DNA from: Grammothele lineata
Taxonomy: Eukaryota > Basidiomycota > Agaricomycetes > Polyporales > Polyporaceae
Direction of reading: 5' to 3'
NCBI GenBank assembly: GCA_002150815.3
Contig: NDFF03000372.1
Coordinates: 1 to 64,000, forward strand
Length of the DNA stretch: 64,000 nucleotides
Positions 1 to 12,807 of this stretch are shown one piece after another; the first letter of the stretch is position 1; every line of letters starts with the position of its first letter. Both the position numbers and the translations under genes were made by a program. The notes under the pieces are model-generated. The model made no database searches, was not told where the DNA came from, and was given only the letters and a program-made list of their open reading frames with translations.

Positions 1-817
1 CCTCGGCATACCGACGCGGTGGCTGGACATTTTGTTTTCGATTGAAATAGACGCCCCGGGAGAGACGTGAGGGACACCTCACTTGTCCCGCGATGGAGTT
101 GTGGTGGGCCTCAAGCCTCCGGCAGGCTCATCAGCTTACAGCGGCCTGACGCTATCCGGACGGGGCGGCCTGGCGGCAACCAGGAGGAGATGCCGCCTAC
201 CCAGCCGATCATGACAGGACCGGCCCGGCTTGTCGCCACCCCGAGAAAGTTTGGCGGTGTACCACGGGCGCCCGATAGCTCGGAAGTGAGGCTGAAGCGC
301 GCCGCATTCGCGTTGGTGAGCACCTGGGCAGGCTCCGGTCTGATGGAGCGGGGCTTCGCTGTCTTTCTGTGGGCTCGTGGGCTGAAGCTGGGGATCTCGG
401 AGTGCGATAGCAGGATAGGGGCGGAGTCGTGGCTCGCACACTTTTTGCACTGCCTGGGGCGGGCGGCGGAGGGCGGTCAGCGGGCGGGGTGAGCGGGCGG
501 CTGTCAGAAAGAGGTCTTCTTGTCCTGGGCGGAGGAGGGCACAGCTTTTCCGAGAGCTTGTCAGTAGGCGACATCAGCGCTTCGACGGGCGCCAAGGGCG
601 CGGTGGCCAATCATCAGGGGAGCGCGATCGGAGGCGTCCTCCGGCTGAACACCGCTGAACGCCCGGAGGACTGAGGCTCAGAGTGCGGCGCGTCTTCCCA
701 CCAGCCCCGTCCTTCAAAACCTGATCGTCTGTTTATTCTCGGTCAGGCCTCCTATCGTGCCCTCGCTGCCCTCCCACTCGCATCTGCTCCTCCTCTCCTC
801 CCACAGCCCAAAGGCCG
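1..817. other. Region upstream of first WOPR gene, no gene seen
   Basis: GC-rich sequence with short overlapping open frames on both strands and no recognisable protein. The last ~100 bases before position 818 are pyrimidine-rich, as is common just upstream of fungal start codons. No TATA box is evident. Confidence 0.5.
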
Positions 818-2064
818 ATGCAGCTCCCCACCTGTACCGGCATCCGCATCCGCTCCCTCTCCGACGCCCATGTCATCTTCCACGCCGTCTCCCAGGGCCT
901 CCTCCCCATTGTCTCCCGACGCCTCGACATCGAAGAACGTCGCTACATTCACTCCGGCTGCGTCTGCGTCTGGGAAGAGCGCAGCGCCTGCTCAGAGGCC
1001 TCTTCGGTGCGTCTCACCGCTCCCACTCCCTCGCCCTCCCAGCCCGATCCCCATTCCATCCCCCGTCTTCTCTCCAGCGTCGTCCCAGCCACTCAACTCC
1101 CGATCAATAGTCTGCAGGGATAGAACGCTGGACAGACGGCAGGCGGTGGGGCCCTTCCAGAGTTCGCGACGTGAGTCCCCCACCCCCCCGCCACATCCCC
1201 ATTCACTCGTCCCACTAACGTGTCCTCCCGGGCTGCATCACAGGAATTCCTCTACTACCAGGAGAAGCTCCCAGAGTTCGAAGCCGACGAGGTCCTCTCT
1301 TCCCTCATGTGCGTGCCCCCCTTTCCCCCGTACTCGTGTCTGCTGAGCGCCGTCCCACCCTCAGATTTGGCAGCAGGCTCATCAAGCAGACCTACTCGGT
1401 CTATGTGGACACTCCGACCGGCCGGAGAAAATGGCACCTCGGTGCGTCCTCCCCACGCCGTCCAGCGGACGCGTTGAGTGCTCACGCGCGTCGTATTTGT
1501 ATTTCTCGTCCCACCCGCAACCCTCCTGGACCGCCACACGGCACGCTTCTAGTCGCGTACTTCACCGGCGAGACGCTCGAGCGTCTTCTTACTATCGACG
1601 ACATCCCCGAACTAGCCGCCCTCCGCGACGCGATCCCCTCAGGAAAATACACCACCGCGCGTATAGCCCGTCACCGGGCGCGCCCAGAGGGCTCAGGTCC
1701 CCCGCTCTTCGGCCAAGATAGCAAGCCCATGCCGGCCTCGCTCTTGGTGTCGAACCCCACGGGCCCGCACGTACGCCTCCCTCTTTATACTATCGACCAG
1801 CAGCAGTGCCAGCTGTCTTCCCCGCACGCGCCTGTGGACCTCAGCTTGCCGACGCTCAAGCCGCCACCGTGGAGCCCCCCAAGGTGGCCCGAGGAGGAAC
1901 TCAAGACGCGCCAGCCGGACCTCTGCGGCGCGCACTCGCCCACGACGCGTCGGCGGCACGCGATCGACCTCGCCCCGCTCATATACATCCGCAAGCGCCC
2001 GTACGCGCCCCGCGACGTCGCCGACGACGACGTGCTGCAAAAGTTCGACTGTGGCTTCGCGTGA
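818..2064 (+). CDS. WOPR-domain (Gti1/Pac2 family) transcription factor, copy 1
   Basis: Likely nuclear DNA-binding regulator of the Gti1/Pac2/Wor1 family, which controls morphological switching and secreted-effector programmes in fungi. My model has five exons: 818-1006, 1111-1170, 1244-1308, 1365-1441 and 1553-2064, all joined by GT-AG introns in frame, giving 300 residues. The N-terminal WOPR half carries SDAHVIFHAVSQGLLP followed by VCVWEER; exon 2 supplies GIERWTDGRRWGPSRVRD, the family's most conserved block; exons 4-5 supply LIKQTYSVYV and VAYFTGETLERLLTIDDIP, the second WOPR half. The C-terminal tail is short and basic, ending near DDDVLQKF. A paralog lies at 11294-12807. The family assignment is from motif recognition; the regulon is unknown. 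Confidence 0.9.
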
Positions 2065-5000
2065 GGCGCTGGGCTTCGACCTCTAGAACCTCTTGGTCCG
2101 CGGAGGGCGTGTCTGCACGGAGGATGGTGTAGATCCTCCTTGGTTCGCCCCTAGCTTCTGAATCTCGTTATGCGCCGTGGCGCTCGGCACCATCCCTGCC
2201 TCCACCGCGCCCCTTCGACGCCCTGGCCTTCGCGCGCGCTGCGCGCTTGGGCGAGGGCGCTGTAGAACGGCTCCGATCCCAGCAGCGAGGCAGTCAGCGA
2301 ACCGGGCGCCCCCTTGCGTGCGGCAGCGCCTGGAGCGCCGCCGCCGGCTGCGCCCCACTGTGATTGCGTTTTGCGCGTGCGTGCCCCTTGCTCTGTGCGT
2401 GCTTGGTCGATGTCGTCCTTCGCCTCTCCTTTATCCTCTCATCATGGATCCCTTGCTTGTACTTGTCATAGCCATGCACCTGTCATATCTCTCTGGACCC
2501 CCTTCTCCATCATGTTGTCGTCACCACCCTCGTCATCACGCTCTCCGTCAGATACAGACACAGATTACAGATTACAGTCACCGATCCGAACACAGATATA
2601 CCCACTCCGCCAGGCCAACCTCCCGCCGCGGAGGGCCCAGGCCCGCGCGAGCTGTACTTGTACGCTTCTCTTTCTCCCGCTCCCGCTGCTGTGGTGTATT
2701 ACCCCCGTTATCGTACCCATCTACCATCTACTACCGCATTTACTGATTACTGCCCCCGCCATCGCGCCCGCCCACTCCGCCCGTCCACTCCGCCCGGCAA
2801 CTAAACGTCCGCCTCTCTCGCCCAACGCGTGGTCATCAGGAAGCTCGGCGAATCTCTGGCCCCGGGGGGCGTCAAGACTTGGGCGCAACAACGAAGTGCG
2901 CTGCGCGAGGGAGAGGGACCCACACATCGTGCACAGCGGTTCTGCACGCGCAGGGCGCGCCCCGCGAGCGGCCACCCGAAGGCCCCGTGGCGTCCGAGGG
3001 AGGAGCGAGGATGCATCGTGCATCAACCTTCGGTGGGCGGGCGGGGCGGTTGGCTATGGACTCGGTGCTTACAACTCGCGCTGGCGATTGGTGTGTGGTC
3101 GTTCGCCCGCGTCAGCATCAGCGGAGAGCGCGAAGCTGCCTTCGGACTCGGAGGACTCCACCCGTCCTACTATCGAGTGGGGATGGTGCATATGGCGGCC
3201 GCGGGCGTGCGTCGAGCCCGAGCTGGAGCGGTCGTCCGCGCGCGCGGGTGCAGTATATATGTCAGTGCTAGTGCTGGCTCGCTGGTGGTGGTGCCTAGCG
3301 TAACCTTGGTCTATCGACGTGTCGGGGCGGACGTTTTGTGTCGCGTAGACGTCGCTGTCGTAGGCGCTGCCAGCTGCCAGGAAGCCTTAGTGGAGTCGTG
3401 GTCAACTCGAAAGATCCGAGAACGGCATTCCGGGCGTTCCAGCTCGCTCGAGACCCAAGGCTGGGCCAAGTTGGGTTCAAGCTTTGAACTTGGCGACGCG
3501 CTAGTCCATATCTTGCGCGAGCGTTTGGGCTTGCCTCTTCCGTGCACTGTGGCGATCGCGGCAGACGGCGGCTGCAAGCGGGCTGCCAGGATCCATTCAA
3601 CGTCTCGGGTGCCTTCTCGCCGCGCGAGTGAGTGAGTGGGGAGAGGCTGCGTCAGGGCCTCGGGCTAGGCCCCGCGCGATCTGAATCGACGCGGGCGCAT
3701 CGATCGGGCGCTCTGCGATGATCACATAAGTCTACGAGAAGCCTGTCCAGCTGCAAAGAGTCAAAGAAGATTCAAGAAACGTCCGAGTTACACAGCCAGC
3801 TCAGCTGAAGGGGAGCCCGACGTGCGCGTCACTGGCAGGAGAGGGGGTGCGTTCTCGGGCGCGCCGAGGTTTTTCCCTTGACTGCCCCAGCCCAGGTCTA
3901 GGTGCATGGAGCAAGCTGCCAGGTAGAACTTGGAACGATATCACCGCGCTCGCGGATCCCGACGAGCGAGTGCCCGCGCGCACAGGCCATCCGCGCGTCC
4001 GAGAAGCGAGTTGGGACTTGAACAGGCTTGCGGGTGCGCGAGATGGCCGGATGGGGGATCTCGCCCACTGCCGCGTCGCGTCGTGTGCTCCGAACCTCGA
4101 ACTTCGAAGCCAGCCCGGCTGGAAGGGGGTGCCCCTTCCAGTGCTCGCGGCCGGCACTGGACTTGGACTCTGGGCACGAGTACGGGTGGAGTGCGAACGG
4201 GCGAACGTTCGTCGCGGCGACGCCTTCTGGGTTCTTTGCGAGGGCAGGTGGCCTGCTGCGCGCGTCTGCGACCACGCCCGGGCCAGGGGCGCGTGCGGCT
4301 GCAGTGCACAGTCGTAGTGGGCCGGTGGGGGACCAGCAGCCAGACTGGACGCGAGGTGTACATGTACATGAGACGGAGGGAAGCTGGCAACCCCGACGGG
4401 TCCTCAATGTCGTCCGGCCAGGAAGAGAGAGTTGATTGATGTGCAACGAGAGTTGGACCGATTGACCAGTGCTACGCCATACCATGTCAGTGCGTACGTA
4501 GAGTGGCGCGAACCTACGGTAGCGTGAACTACCAGACCTTGCGCGTGTGCACAAACGTGATCAGCCCTAGGGGGACTTTGAATGGCATGGTTTGCTGCGC
4601 GCGGATTGGTCGACGAAGTACGCTTCCGAGAATTCGGATGATGCAGCCAGCCCGACTGGGTCGACTGAATGTGCAGAGGGTTTGAAGCCGTTTCCGTCGA
4701 GCGTGCGTACGTGCGAGCTGTCAGCCTGGGGCACCCTTCACGCTGCTCCTTGCGCGCCGTGCTCTGGGAGAGCGACGGCGCGAAAGGAAGAGCACCCGGG
4801 CTGGCAGATAGATTGCACCACTTCGCGACATGCCAATTGTGCGCCGTGAGGCGGGCTCGAGGGCCTACCATAGAAGGCGACCATCGCGGGCGGCAGCTGC
4901 GAAGCCAAGCGGCCTCGTGCGGGCCCCCCTCGCGAGCTACTCGGCTCTCCGCGCGCGAAGTCGAAGACAGGGCGGCCTTGCGGGCTTCTGCGGAGTCATG

Positions 5001-8000
5001 AATCTGGCACGGACGCAGGCCTGGAAGCTGCCACGCGGCCGCTGCCGCGACGTCCGTCGTCGTCACAGTCCTCCGTCGTGGTTCGAGCCTTTGATGGCGA
5101 GCGATGGGCGACGGGGTGTGGCTGACGTCGACGAGGCTGCGATGTGATCTGGGGCTTGAAAAGGGAAGACACGCACCCGCGCCACCGATGGGTCACCCGC
5201 GAAGTCCAGAACCCGTCTCGTGTCCCGGTATGAGGAACAAGCTCGCACGCGCGCAGGGCCCACGCGCGTGCCGCGCCACTCGCTGGGACGTCGTTCACCG
5301 CCAAGCAGTGGCAGAAGGTGAGCTGCCGGGAAGCCGGCGCACAAGCTCAAAATCCTATGTGACCGCCTGCCAGGCCCCTCCTGCTGCTTGGCGGCCCGTC
5401 GCGGTAGCAGGCAAGCGGCGCGAACCTACTTGGGGACGCGCGATGCGAGCGAAGCCCGCGCCAGGACCGCCGTCATAGGGCGCAGTGCCGCCGCGTAAGT
5501 ACTGTGTACATAGAGCGCACTTACGTAGACACACGTCGCCTCAGCCCTCCCGCGCGCGATGGAGTGCGAGTGTGACGGAAGATCGTACCCCGCACACAAC
5601 CCCGCATTTCGCGTGTCGCGCAAGGTTCAAGGCGGCGATGACGGCGCGGCCGCGCGTGCGGCACGGCCACACTTCGCATAAGCACCTCCCGACCCACGCC
5701 GGCGGATCACCCGCGCAGAAACGCGGGCGAAGCACCACCACACGACCGTCCCACCGGGGATCCTCCCAGCGCGATGGGACGATCGGACTCTGCCAGCTCC
5801 ACAGCGAATGAGCGGGCGAGTGAGAGAACTTTGGGAAGATGGGGACGAGGCTCTCCGATGGAAGGCGTTGGGGGAATGGCGAAGATTGACTCAATGGGAG
5901 GCTTCGCGTCCGCCCCGCGCTTCCGCGCGCATGCGCGTGCGTGAGGGTGGGAGGCGATGGACGTCGTCTCGCCAGGCCCCGTTTCCCCCATCTAATTGTA
6001 AGGTCCGCTTCTGGTGATACGTAGAGGGAGGAAGACCGGGCTGGGGTGGGGGAGGAGAAGGGTTCCAGGAATGCACGTTGCAGTACGCTTACGGCACGCG
6101 TTCGGCGAAGGCACCCATGGGACTGGCAGGCTGACGGAAGGATCGCGACAATGTGAGGCGAGTGCTGTGCGAGCGAGCGAGCCGGCAGGGAGTTCGAGTC
6201 GTTCGTCGATGCGCTTCGCGAAAACGTTGCGAAAGAGGTTCGCGCTTGCGCGCGTCCGCGTGAGCCTCGCGATGCGACTTGCAATGTACGTTGGGGAGGG
6301 CCTGGGCTCGCACGCCGCCTTCTGAGCGTGTCGGGCGTAAGATGTCAATTGAGCTAAAGAGATTTCATTGCGAGAACGGGGAGGGAGGGTGGTTGCCGTC
6401 AGAGTCGGAAGCCCTCGCCGCGCGTGACGCAACCACGGCATCTGCCCGTAATACTACGCCACCACCAGGCGTCGAACGTTGAACGCGTGCAAGGCCAAAA
6501 GCCGCACCAGCTGCGCCCCCGTCGCATCGCGACGTGTGCCGTGATGGTGGACAGGCTCGGGGCTAGTCAGTAATAGGAATGTATACGAAGGTATTGATAC
6601 ACTCACCCGTCGCGTCCGAGTCGCGGCTGGGTGCCACTAGCGTGGACGTCCTGTAGCGTGGCCATATGCATCGTGCATCGCACATGCACCGACGACAGTT
6701 CGACGGAGCGCTAGCAGCACAGCGAGGCTGGCCACCCAGGTCGTGGACCTGATCGCAAACGCAAACGCCAACACCAATCCGCTGGGCGTGGTGATCTCGG
6801 TCGCACGATGACGCAGAGGGGGCAAAGCATGCATATTTGAATACGAATACATTCTTGACGACCCCCGTGCAAAATCCGATTTACAGTGCAGGGCAGCGCG
6901 CCGACCGCTCGGGTAGTTTGATGTCAATGTCTACGTTCTATGTCAGCGAATGACCAACCAAGAACATTGCCTCAACACAGGCGCGGGTGACTCCGCGAGC
7001 CCAGGAGACGATCGTCGTCAACGCTAACGCTACTACTGTAACGCTAACACTAAACTCCCGCCACATACGCGCCCGCGCGAGTCGCCTCCGCAGTGAGCTC
7101 AGACTCAATGACTGCCTCGAGGCGCGACATAAAAAGAAACAGAAACAGCACCAGAACCAGAACCACAAACAGGGTCCGAGCCGCGACGGGCCCTGGGCCT
7201 GTGCCGTGCCGCGGACGCTGATCGAAAGGCCGAATAGGTCTATACCATCTGGTGACCCCGACCTGGCGAGCGTGCCGCGGTAACCTGAGCATGAGGACCG
7301 GTGAAAGGACTCGAGGGCCTAGGTGGTCAGCCACGACTGGCTGGCGTGCAGACGTTTTGGTGACCTCCGACGGCGTCGCGCGGACCAAAAAAGGAGATGC
7401 CACACGCCCAAGGGCGGTCGCGTGCGCTGCGCAGCGAAGGCCGTTTTTAATAATAAGACGTCTAGGCCCGCCCATCAGCGAGGGCGAAGTGTCTAGGGCG
7501 ATGGGGTTGAATGGAAGGCGAAGAGGAAGAGGAAGGAATTTGCGTCGTTCGGCACTTGGCGGGTATGTGCGGACACGCGACCCCTGCGGCTCGCGTGCGT
7601 GTCGTGATTGTGATGCACGGGTGTGCGTGTGCGTAGGTGCTCCGCGGGCGTACGTACAGTGCACGAGGAATGCAGCTGTGGTTCACGAGAGGATCCGCCC
7701 GCCGCGGAGAGTGCAAATCGACGTACGGCGTGTGGGCACAGCCGTGCGAGCGCAGGTCGGGAAGAAACGGTCGAGATGGGGAGACGGCGATGGGACCAGG
7801 AAGGGTCGTACGGAAGCCCTAAGGGTCCACGTATGAAGCGACATGCGAACGATGCCGGTGTGTCCTGGGCGCGCGGACATCTTTGGGACGGTGGAGCCTC
7901 CCCTTGGGCTTCTGAATAGACTGGACGATGTCCTCGAGAGATGTCGGCCGTCACGGGCGGGGAGTCTGGACGGTGCTCACCAGCATGGTACTAGTCAGCG

Positions 8001-8417
8001 GATGCGACGGCCGGCGTGGCCTGGTCGAGCCCGGGTTTGTTTTTGTTCAGGGCGAGCTAGACGGGGCGTGCGGCGCGTCGCGGTGGCCAGCGGGAGTGAG
8101 AATTGAATTGTCGCTGGTAAGATGGGATCACCCGCGAGGGCGCCTGCGTCGATGATCGCGAGGGCCTCTTCGAAGGGCAAAGTCGAGACCGCGTTGGTGA
8201 GGGCGCCCCGACGTCGAGCAGCAGATCATCGTGCGCAGGGAGACTCTGAGATTTGCGCACTAGAAAAATTCGGGAAGGTCCAGAGAGGATCGGGTGGGGC
8301 CCCATGGTACCTCTGCGTGCCCGCGTGGCCGGAGAGGCGAAGGCTCTCGACCCATTGCCGGCGGCAGCGTGGAAGCTGGGAGCTGGGTCGGCCGCGGGCT
8401 CGCGAGGGCCTGCCAGT

Positions 8418-8442
8418 GAGGCCTGAGGCCTGAGGCCTGAGG
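8418..8442. repeat. Short tandem repeat, GAGGCCT heptamer
   Basis: The heptamer GAGGCCT occurs three times in a row followed by a partial copy (GAGG). It is a simple microsatellite in the WOPR intergenic region; no function is implied. Confidence 0.8.
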
Positions 8443-11187
8443 GTGTGGCGTGTGGCCACGCCACTGCCGGGGGACGCGCTAGGCGCGGGCCCCCCGCGGG
8501 CGAATCAGCATTCTTCAGGGAAGCGTGCCCACGGGCGGGTGCGCGGAGGCACTCCCAGGCCGCAGCGGAGCCCATTGAGTCGCCCGAGGCCGCGCGGGGG
8601 CATTGCGGGGGCAGCTGACACCGCGCACTCTCACGTCGCGCTACGAGAGGGGCGCGCATGACTCGCGCGGCGCGTGCGACGCTGCCCAGCGGACCAGTGT
8701 GCCCTGGAAGGTCTATGGCCGTCGGTGTTCGCGCGGGAGAGTGGATGGGCGGGGGGCGGAGAGGGAGGGCGAGTTGAGCGTTTTTGAGTTAGACTCTGCA
8801 TTTGGATCGAGAAGGGTTCGGGGTAGGGTAATGTGGCCACCGAGGTGCATTTGAACCGCCCGCTCGATGAAGGTCTCGACCTAGGGACGGACGTTTGACG
8901 GGTCGGGTGATCCACGGCGTGGTCGGAGGCTGAGGCAGAGATGGTCTGAGGATGGACTAATGGAAGATGGCCGCTGCGGGCGATGGGCGCGGGGTGGCGA
9001 GCCCAGCACATGTGGAGAGGTGGAAGGTCTAGACGAGAACGCGCGTGGTTGTGAGGGAACGGGTCGGGCGCTGGGAGAGAGCGGGAGGAGTCCGACCGGA
9101 CGCTTGGCGGATTGAATGTGGGCGGGAGGGCGAGAGGTAGAGGGACATAAGGAGGATAGCGTGCGGTAGACGCGAGGCGTCGAAACCCCCGTCCTGGCCA
9201 GGGGCGCGAGTCCAGCGGGGGTTCGATCTCGGGGACGCTCGGTGACGCTGAGTGACGCTCGGCGGGATGATGGTCGGACGAGGGACGATTCCTATGGAAC
9301 GCAGGGCGACGAGGAGCCAGTGGCGGGACGAGCATCTGGCCACGGTGGGCATTTGGTGCGCATTCGAGTGCAACGCTGGGCTCTGCTGTTGGCGACGGCC
9401 CTGGCCGCTGGTCCCATCGATGCGAATGTCAAGGTCGGTGTGACCAATTGCCTGAACAAGGCAAGCCGACTGCGCCGCTCCGGGGTCACGTCGTTCGTGC
9501 ATCGTCCAGATGGGGGAAGCTGGAGGATCGGCGGCCACAATCTGCTTCCGCCCCCGCGACGCCACTGTAAATAGCGTTCAGTCACCCATTCGACGAGGAA
9601 CGCCCGCCTGCGGCACATCACGCTCCTCCCCATCCACGTCGCACGACCGCCAGTGCGCTGCCACTCCAACGACGCGTCCATACACTCCTCCCCAAGGCCC
9701 AGGCTCATCTCCCTGATCCCGCCCGTGCCGCCGCCCGCCGCCACCCTCGGCCGCTACCCCCAGCCTGTCGACCCATCATCCTCTTCTGTCGCTCGACGCC
9801 CTCTCCCCGGCCCTATCCCCTTTCCGGCCCCTCACGGGGCCCTCTCAATACCCGCCCGAGCTGCTGTACACCCACCTCATGGTCCCTCTCTCCCCGCGCG
9901 GTCGGTCGGACGACCCCTTCACCGGCTCACTCTCTGCATTGAATCATTGATTTTGGGGTGCCTTCACCCTTCCCCACCGCCCAGCTGAATCAGCGACAAG
10001 CGACAGCAGACGACGAGAACCATATACCTGGCTCTGTCCTCGACGTCGTCCTTGCGTGCTCGCGAGCTTCGCAAGAAGAGAGTAATACAAATTGCCGGCT
10101 GTTCTTCCCACAAGCGCCCTCCCCGATGACGTCGATGTACGCTCATCCCGCGCGCGAACGTTGGGAAAGGCCGGCGACTGCTGGCGGAGGTACGAGGGGC
10201 GTGCCGCCGATCCACGCTAGTACTAGTGCCTGGGGCACGGCTGGTGCTGCCCCGCGTCGCCCGACGGTTTCGCAGGTTCGCTGAGAAGTTGGCAGCCTTC
10301 GCGCGCTTGGAGGCAAAGAAGTGCTGATAGTATTGGCCCCGAGCCCATTCGCTGCGCGACGACGGACGACGCGGGCGATCGGCTAGTCCACGGATTTCTT
10401 TCGGGACCACGCGGATGACAGGACGCGCACGGGCGAGCCGAACGATTGGAGGCGGGTGGGGGCGTGACGGTCGCAGGGGATCAGGCTGGGATGTCAGAGC
10501 GTTGCTGCACCGGGGCTTCCCGCGAGAGTTAGGCGAACGAGGGGCGAGGTGAAGGGGTGGACGGGACTCGCGCTCTCGCTGTACGCGGGGCGAGTCGGGT
10601 TGCTACGAAAAGCGAGGATCCGGACGGGGTGGGAAAGAGGGCAGGAGGAAGCTGTTGGAAGTTGGCTGGAGGCGTGCGAAGCGGGCGAAACGGGTGGATA
10701 TTCAAAGAGGGGTGCCTGATCAGACGGGCGCGGGGGCGAGAGGGTGTGGGGTCGCCACGAGGAGAAGGAGCGAAGAAGGTTTTGGCAGGGCGGGCAGCGC
10801 GCGAGCTGGGAGGTCGGGCGTGACGTGATGAGCGAGTGAGGGGTCGACGTACTGGCCGGTTGAGGCTGCCAGCGGGGCAGGGACGATCAGCCAGCGCTCG
10901 CTGCGGGCGAGAGCGCGGCAGAGGCAATAGAGACGATAGAGTTCCCAATGGTGTAACGGCCACCAGCCGAGACGATCGAGATCCACCAGGATTAGATTGG
11001 CAGGTCTCTTACCAGAGCCTCGGCGCGTCCGCTGCCTCGGTTCTGTAGTGTCCCTTCTGCCGGGCTGCCAGGGCTGATATTTCCAGACTGCCTTTGCCAG
11101 ATCCGGCTAGGAGCCTCGCTCTACTGCTACCTGTCGTCTCTCTTCTCCCTCCCCTCTGATCAAATCAGACCCTTCAGTCCCGATATC

Positions 11188-11194
11188 TATATAA
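11188..11194 (+). promoter_or_regulatory. TATA box of second WOPR gene
   Basis: TATATAA lies about 100 nt upstream of the start codon at 11294, followed by a pyrimidine-rich stretch typical of fungal core promoters. Confidence 0.5.
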
Positions 11195-11293
11195 TCGGCC
11201 CCGCCCCCGCCCCGTTCCGTCTTGCTTTCCCCCCTCCCTGTTCCCGCTCTACCCCCTACTCCTCCCTCCCGCTCCACACTATATACCCCACCC

Positions 11294-12807
11294 ATGCAGC
11301 GGCCCACCCTCAACGATGTCCACATTCGCTCCGCGGCCGACGCCCACAAGCTCTTTTATGCCGTCCAGATCGGTCTCCTCCCCAAAATCGAGAAGCGTCT
11401 TGATGCCAACGAGCGCGCAGCCCTCCGTCCAGGAGATGTCTATGTGTGGGAAGAGAAGGGCCCCAACACGGACTCGTTCAGCGTCAGCATGGAGCGGTTC
11501 ACAGAGGGCAAGTCCTGGACGGCGTCGCGTGTCCGCGAGGTGCGTCCCCGTTCGAACTTTGCAGACTTCTCCGTCTCACGCCGCATGCCTTCTCCCCAGG
11601 ACTTCCTCATGTATTTCGAGAGCCCGCGTAAGGGCAAGGGAAATGCGAGGTGCGTCCTAATTCATCCGAGATAACCGCGTCGGTCGCGATAACCTCTCCC
11701 GCTACCCAAGATCCTCCGAAAACCAGGTCGTCCGTCCGGGCGAGCAGGACCTCTACATTAAGCTCACGTATTCTGTGATCCGCGAAGATCAATGCAAGGA
11801 TTCCGGCTCGTTCAAGGACGGCGAGGACAAGCAAAAGAAACCTCCCAAGTGGCACATGAGTGCGTTCTGCTCGATATGATGCCCCCTTCGCTATACAGAC
11901 CCCGCTTACGGCACGTTGCTCAGACGCTTACTTCACTAAACTGACCGAGGGTCAGCTCCGCACCATCGACGACATCCCGATGCTGCGCGACCTCGTGGTA
12001 CCAGACGGCATTTTCAGGAGCGCTCGTACGACAAAACCTGGAAAGCGCGGGGAGGGGTCACGGAATGCAACCTCGACCGTCAAACGCATGTACGCCCCTT
12101 TCCCTCCTCACCCGTCCCGGCGGCTTCGCGACTCGCCCCCACCCGCGCCAATCCCCCCTGGTCCCAGCTCGTCCACGGGCTCCGCGGTATCTCTGAGCGG
12201 CAGCATTGTAGAGGGCCTCCCACCTTCCGCGGAGTCGATCCCTCTTCTACCACCAATCCCGCCTCCACGATCGTTGTACTCCGAGGTGAATATACCTGCG
12301 TTACATAGTTTTGTTCTTATATTCATCGCGGTCTCTCAGCAGTCCTCCCTTGCGTCTGCCCTTGTGCACCCAATGGAGTCAAAACCAGCCGTGAACGTAA
12401 TGGCGAATACGGTGACATTCCCTTCGTTGGTCCTCTCCCAACCTGCGCCTCAGTATGCCTGGGGCGACCCTGGCAACTCCACCGGCGATGCTGTTCAGCT
12501 ACGAGCGAACAACTCGCACTCTCCGGCCTCTTCAGAACACTCTGCTCATTCCTTCCGGTCTCATCTGTCTCCGAGCCTGTCAAGCGCGTCGACGTCGTCG
12601 CAAGAGTCTCCGATGTTGATGACATCGACGCCGCCGCTCTGGGAAAATGGCCAGCCCTACAAACCAGCTCCGTATTCGCCGACGATAACCATCCCGGGTC
12701 CTCGGGTTGACTTGGCCCCGCTGGAGACGCTGCCCAGGGACCGTACCTACCGTCGGTCTGCCGTGGATGATTGTGCGCTGCGCATGTTGGCGTCGGGAGC
12801 GCACTAG
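11294..12807 (+). CDS. WOPR-domain (Gti1/Pac2 family) transcription factor, copy 2
   Basis: Second Gti1/Pac2-type regulator, predicted nuclear. Model: exons 11294-11539, 11600-11649, 11711-11859 and 11924-12807, in frame, 442 residues. The first WOPR half has SAADAHKLFYAVQIGLLP, VYVWEEK and MERFTEGKSWTASRVRE; the second half has LYIKLTYSVIRED, PPKWHMNAYFTKLTEG and TIDDIPMLRDL. An acidic/lysine-rich insert between the halves (near KDGEDKQKKPPKW) is absent from copy 1. A long Ser/Pro-rich, low-complexity C-terminal region follows, as usual in this family. The tail ends in a segment (DLAPLETLPRDRTYRR..VDD) resembling the end of copy 1 (DLAPLIYIRKRPYAPR..DDD). The start is the first methionine of the domain; a TATA box lies ~100 nt upstream. 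Confidence 0.92.

Larger units (their letters stand above)
2065..11293. other. 9.2 kb gap between WOPR genes, no convincing gene
   Basis: Very GC- and CpG-rich DNA. Many open frames exist on both strands because stop codons are rare in such composition, but none shows a recognisable domain, a signal peptide or consistent splice sites. Minor features: a short heptamer tandem at 8418-8442, A/C-rich simple sequence near 7125-7170, degenerate CTAACG-like repeats near 7018-7056, and a C-rich stretch at 9560-9960. The 3' portion is presumably the promoter of the second WOPR gene. Non-coding RNA cannot be excluded. Confidence 0.45.

Noticed and set aside
10945..11010. tRNA-like A-box (TGGTGTAACGG)
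   Set aside because: No matching acceptor stem, anticodon arm or GGTTCGAATCC-type B-box follows.
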